Of a stretch of DNA of 8,160 nt, positions 7,156 to 8,160 are shown in pieces. How positions within the stretch are numbered: the stretch's first letter is position 1; each line of letters starts with the position of its first letter. The DNA is from Chloroflexota bacterium (GTDB taxonomy: Bacteria > Chloroflexota > UBA4733). The notes beneath the pieces are model-generated. The model saw only the letters and a list, made by a program, of their open reading frames with translations, had not been told where the DNA came from and ran no database searches. The stretch is from contig JANWJO010000102.1 of the NCBI GenBank assembly GCA_025449435.1, positions 1 through 8,160 of the forward strand, read 5' to 3'. The translations under genes were made by a program, and so were the position numbers.

Positions 7156-8160
7156 GTGCACAGCGACGCTCAGTTGGGCAGCGAGGTTGGGCTGACCGCC
7201 GTGGCGTCTGCGCCGGTCGTGGAGGCGGTGCTGTTGCGCCAGATGTACGCCACCATGGTGCTCTCGCGTACGCTCGACATACGTATGTTTGCGTTGACGC
7301 GCCAGGGCCGCGCGACCTTTGTCGTGCCTTGTCAAGGACACGAGGCCGTTCAGGTAGGGGTTGCGTCTGCACTCCGCCCTGGGGTGGACAAGGTAGCGCT
7401 GTACTACCGCGACCTAGCGTTGGCGCTGGCATTGGGCGTAACACCGCGCGACGTGATGTTGGGCGTGTTTGCCCGAGCTGCGGACCCGAGTTGCGGTGGC
7501 CGGCAGATGCCGGAGCACTTCTCGGATCGTGCACTTGGCATTTTCACAACGTCGAGTTGCGTCGGCACCCAGATTCCTCATGCGGCTGGCATGGCGCTCG
7601 CGATGCGCAACAGGCGCGAGGATGCCGTGGTATGCACCACGTTCGGCGAAGGGGCCACCAGCAAGGGCGACTTCCATGAGGGCCTGAATTTCGCGGCAGT
7701 TCACAAGCTGCCGGTGATCTTCGTGTGCGAAAACAATGGCTATGCCATTTCTGAGCGGGCCGATCGCCAGATGGCTAATGTCAATGTCGCTGACAAAGCA
7801 GCTGGCTATGGGGTGCACGGCGAGTGCATCGATGGGAACGATGTACTGCAGGTGCGTCAAACCATGGTGGAGGCAGTTGAGCGTGCCCGAGCGGGTGGTG
7901 GCCCGACACTCATCGACGCCAAGACCTACCGCCTCATGCCACACACCAGCGACGACGACGACCGCCAATATCGCAGCCAGGAGGAGGTACAGGGCTGGCG
8001 AGAACGCGACCCGGTGGAGCGGTTCGGTCAGTGGCTACTCTCGCGCGGGGTGCTCACGCCGGCCGACATTGAGCTGGTCCGGGCCCAAGCGGGCGCGGCC
8101 ACCGAGGATGCGACGCAGTTCGCCGAGCAGGCGGCGCCACCGGCGCCGCACACACTGGCC
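7156..8160 (+). CDS. bkdAA: 2-oxoacid dehydrogenase E1 component, alpha subunit, branched-chain type (3' end cut by window)
   Basis: 335 codons are open to the window edge with no stop. The protein is the thiamine diphosphate-dependent E1 alpha subunit, which with E1 beta decarboxylates a 2-oxoacid and transfers the acyl group to lipoyl-E2 in the cytoplasm. Landmarks are CQGHEA (59-64), YYRDLALALALG (83-94), the GGRQMPEHF region (114-122), and the thiamine-binding motif running from GEG (164-166) through KGDFHEG (170-176) to NN (193-194). PHTSDDDD (262-269) follows, with His263 matching the conserved active-site loop histidine. The DDDD-R-x-YRS-EEV pattern closely resembles Bacillus branched-chain E1 alpha (BfmBAA/BkdAA, about 330 residues), so only a few residues are missing. 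Pyruvate or acetoin dehydrogenase remains possible. GTG 7156 is preferred, with AGGG 9 bases upstream and GAGGAAGG further out. E1 beta probably follows. Confidence 0.9.
   Translation, partial: MHSDAQLGSEVGLTAVASAPVVEAVLLRQMYATMVLSRTLDIRMFALTRQGRATFVVPCQGHEAVQVGVASALRPGVDKVALYYRDLALALALGVTPRDVMLGVFARAADPSCGGRQMPEHFSDRALGIFTTSSCVGTQIPHAAGMALAMRNRREDAVVCTTFGEGATSKGDFHEGLNFAAVHKLPVIFVCENNGYAISERADRQMANVNVADKAAGYGVHGECIDGNDVLQVRQTMVEAVERARAGGGPTLIDAKTYRLMPHTSDDDDRQYRSQEEVQGWRERDPVERFGQWLLSRGVLTPADIELVRAQAGAATEDATQFAEQAAPPAPHTLA

Noticed and set aside
7089..7679. A 196-codon plus-strand open frame overlapping the start of the E1 alpha gene
   Set aside because: It is in a different frame from the E1 alpha gene, which has an unmistakable thiamine-binding motif. 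This frame has Cys/Arg/Gly-rich nonsense composition.
7414..7968. A 184-codon minus-strand open frame opposite the E1 alpha gene
   Set aside because: It is a shadow of the E1 alpha coding sequence. No independent motif or ribosome binding site was noticed.

Overview
The window is gene-dense, with a GC content I judge by eye to be about 60%. It is ordinary bacterial chromosome with one interesting operon. No RNA gene, insertion sequence, phage gene or CRISPR array is visible. Protein style (an OmpR-type response regulator, a MoxR ATPase with DUF58 and DUF4129 partners, and a Bacillus-like branched-chain E1 alpha) and the frequent GTG starts suit a Chloroflexota or similar high-GC bacterium. 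The phylum is inference only.

Layout: positions 1-229 are non-coding as far as I can tell and hold a few inverted repeats. From 6970 down to 230, on the minus strand, lies a five-gene run: a membrane sensor histidine kinase, an OmpR/PhoB-type response regulator, a MoxR-type AAA+ ATPase, a DUF58 protein, and a polytopic membrane protein ending in a DUF4129-like domain. The junctions are a 23-base overlap, a 1-base gap, a direct stop-to-start abutment and an 8-base overlap, so the five genes almost certainly form one translationally coupled operon. Positions 6971-7155 are a divergent intergenic region with a tandem 14-base direct repeat. From 7156 to the right edge, on the plus strand, runs a thiamine diphosphate-dependent 2-oxoacid dehydrogenase E1 alpha subunit, most like the branched-chain type, cut by the window end only a few residues before its expected stop.

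How it fits together: MoxR, DUF58 and DUF4129 proteins are a known gene cassette. The third member is often a TgpA-type protein with a periplasmic transglutaminase domain between its membrane segments and DUF4129. Here that domain is absent. A complete two-component system at the head of the operon suggests that an envelope or extracellular signal, sensed by a roughly 285-residue Cache-like domain, controls this ATPase-driven membrane system. That link is inferred from gene order and has not been demonstrated.
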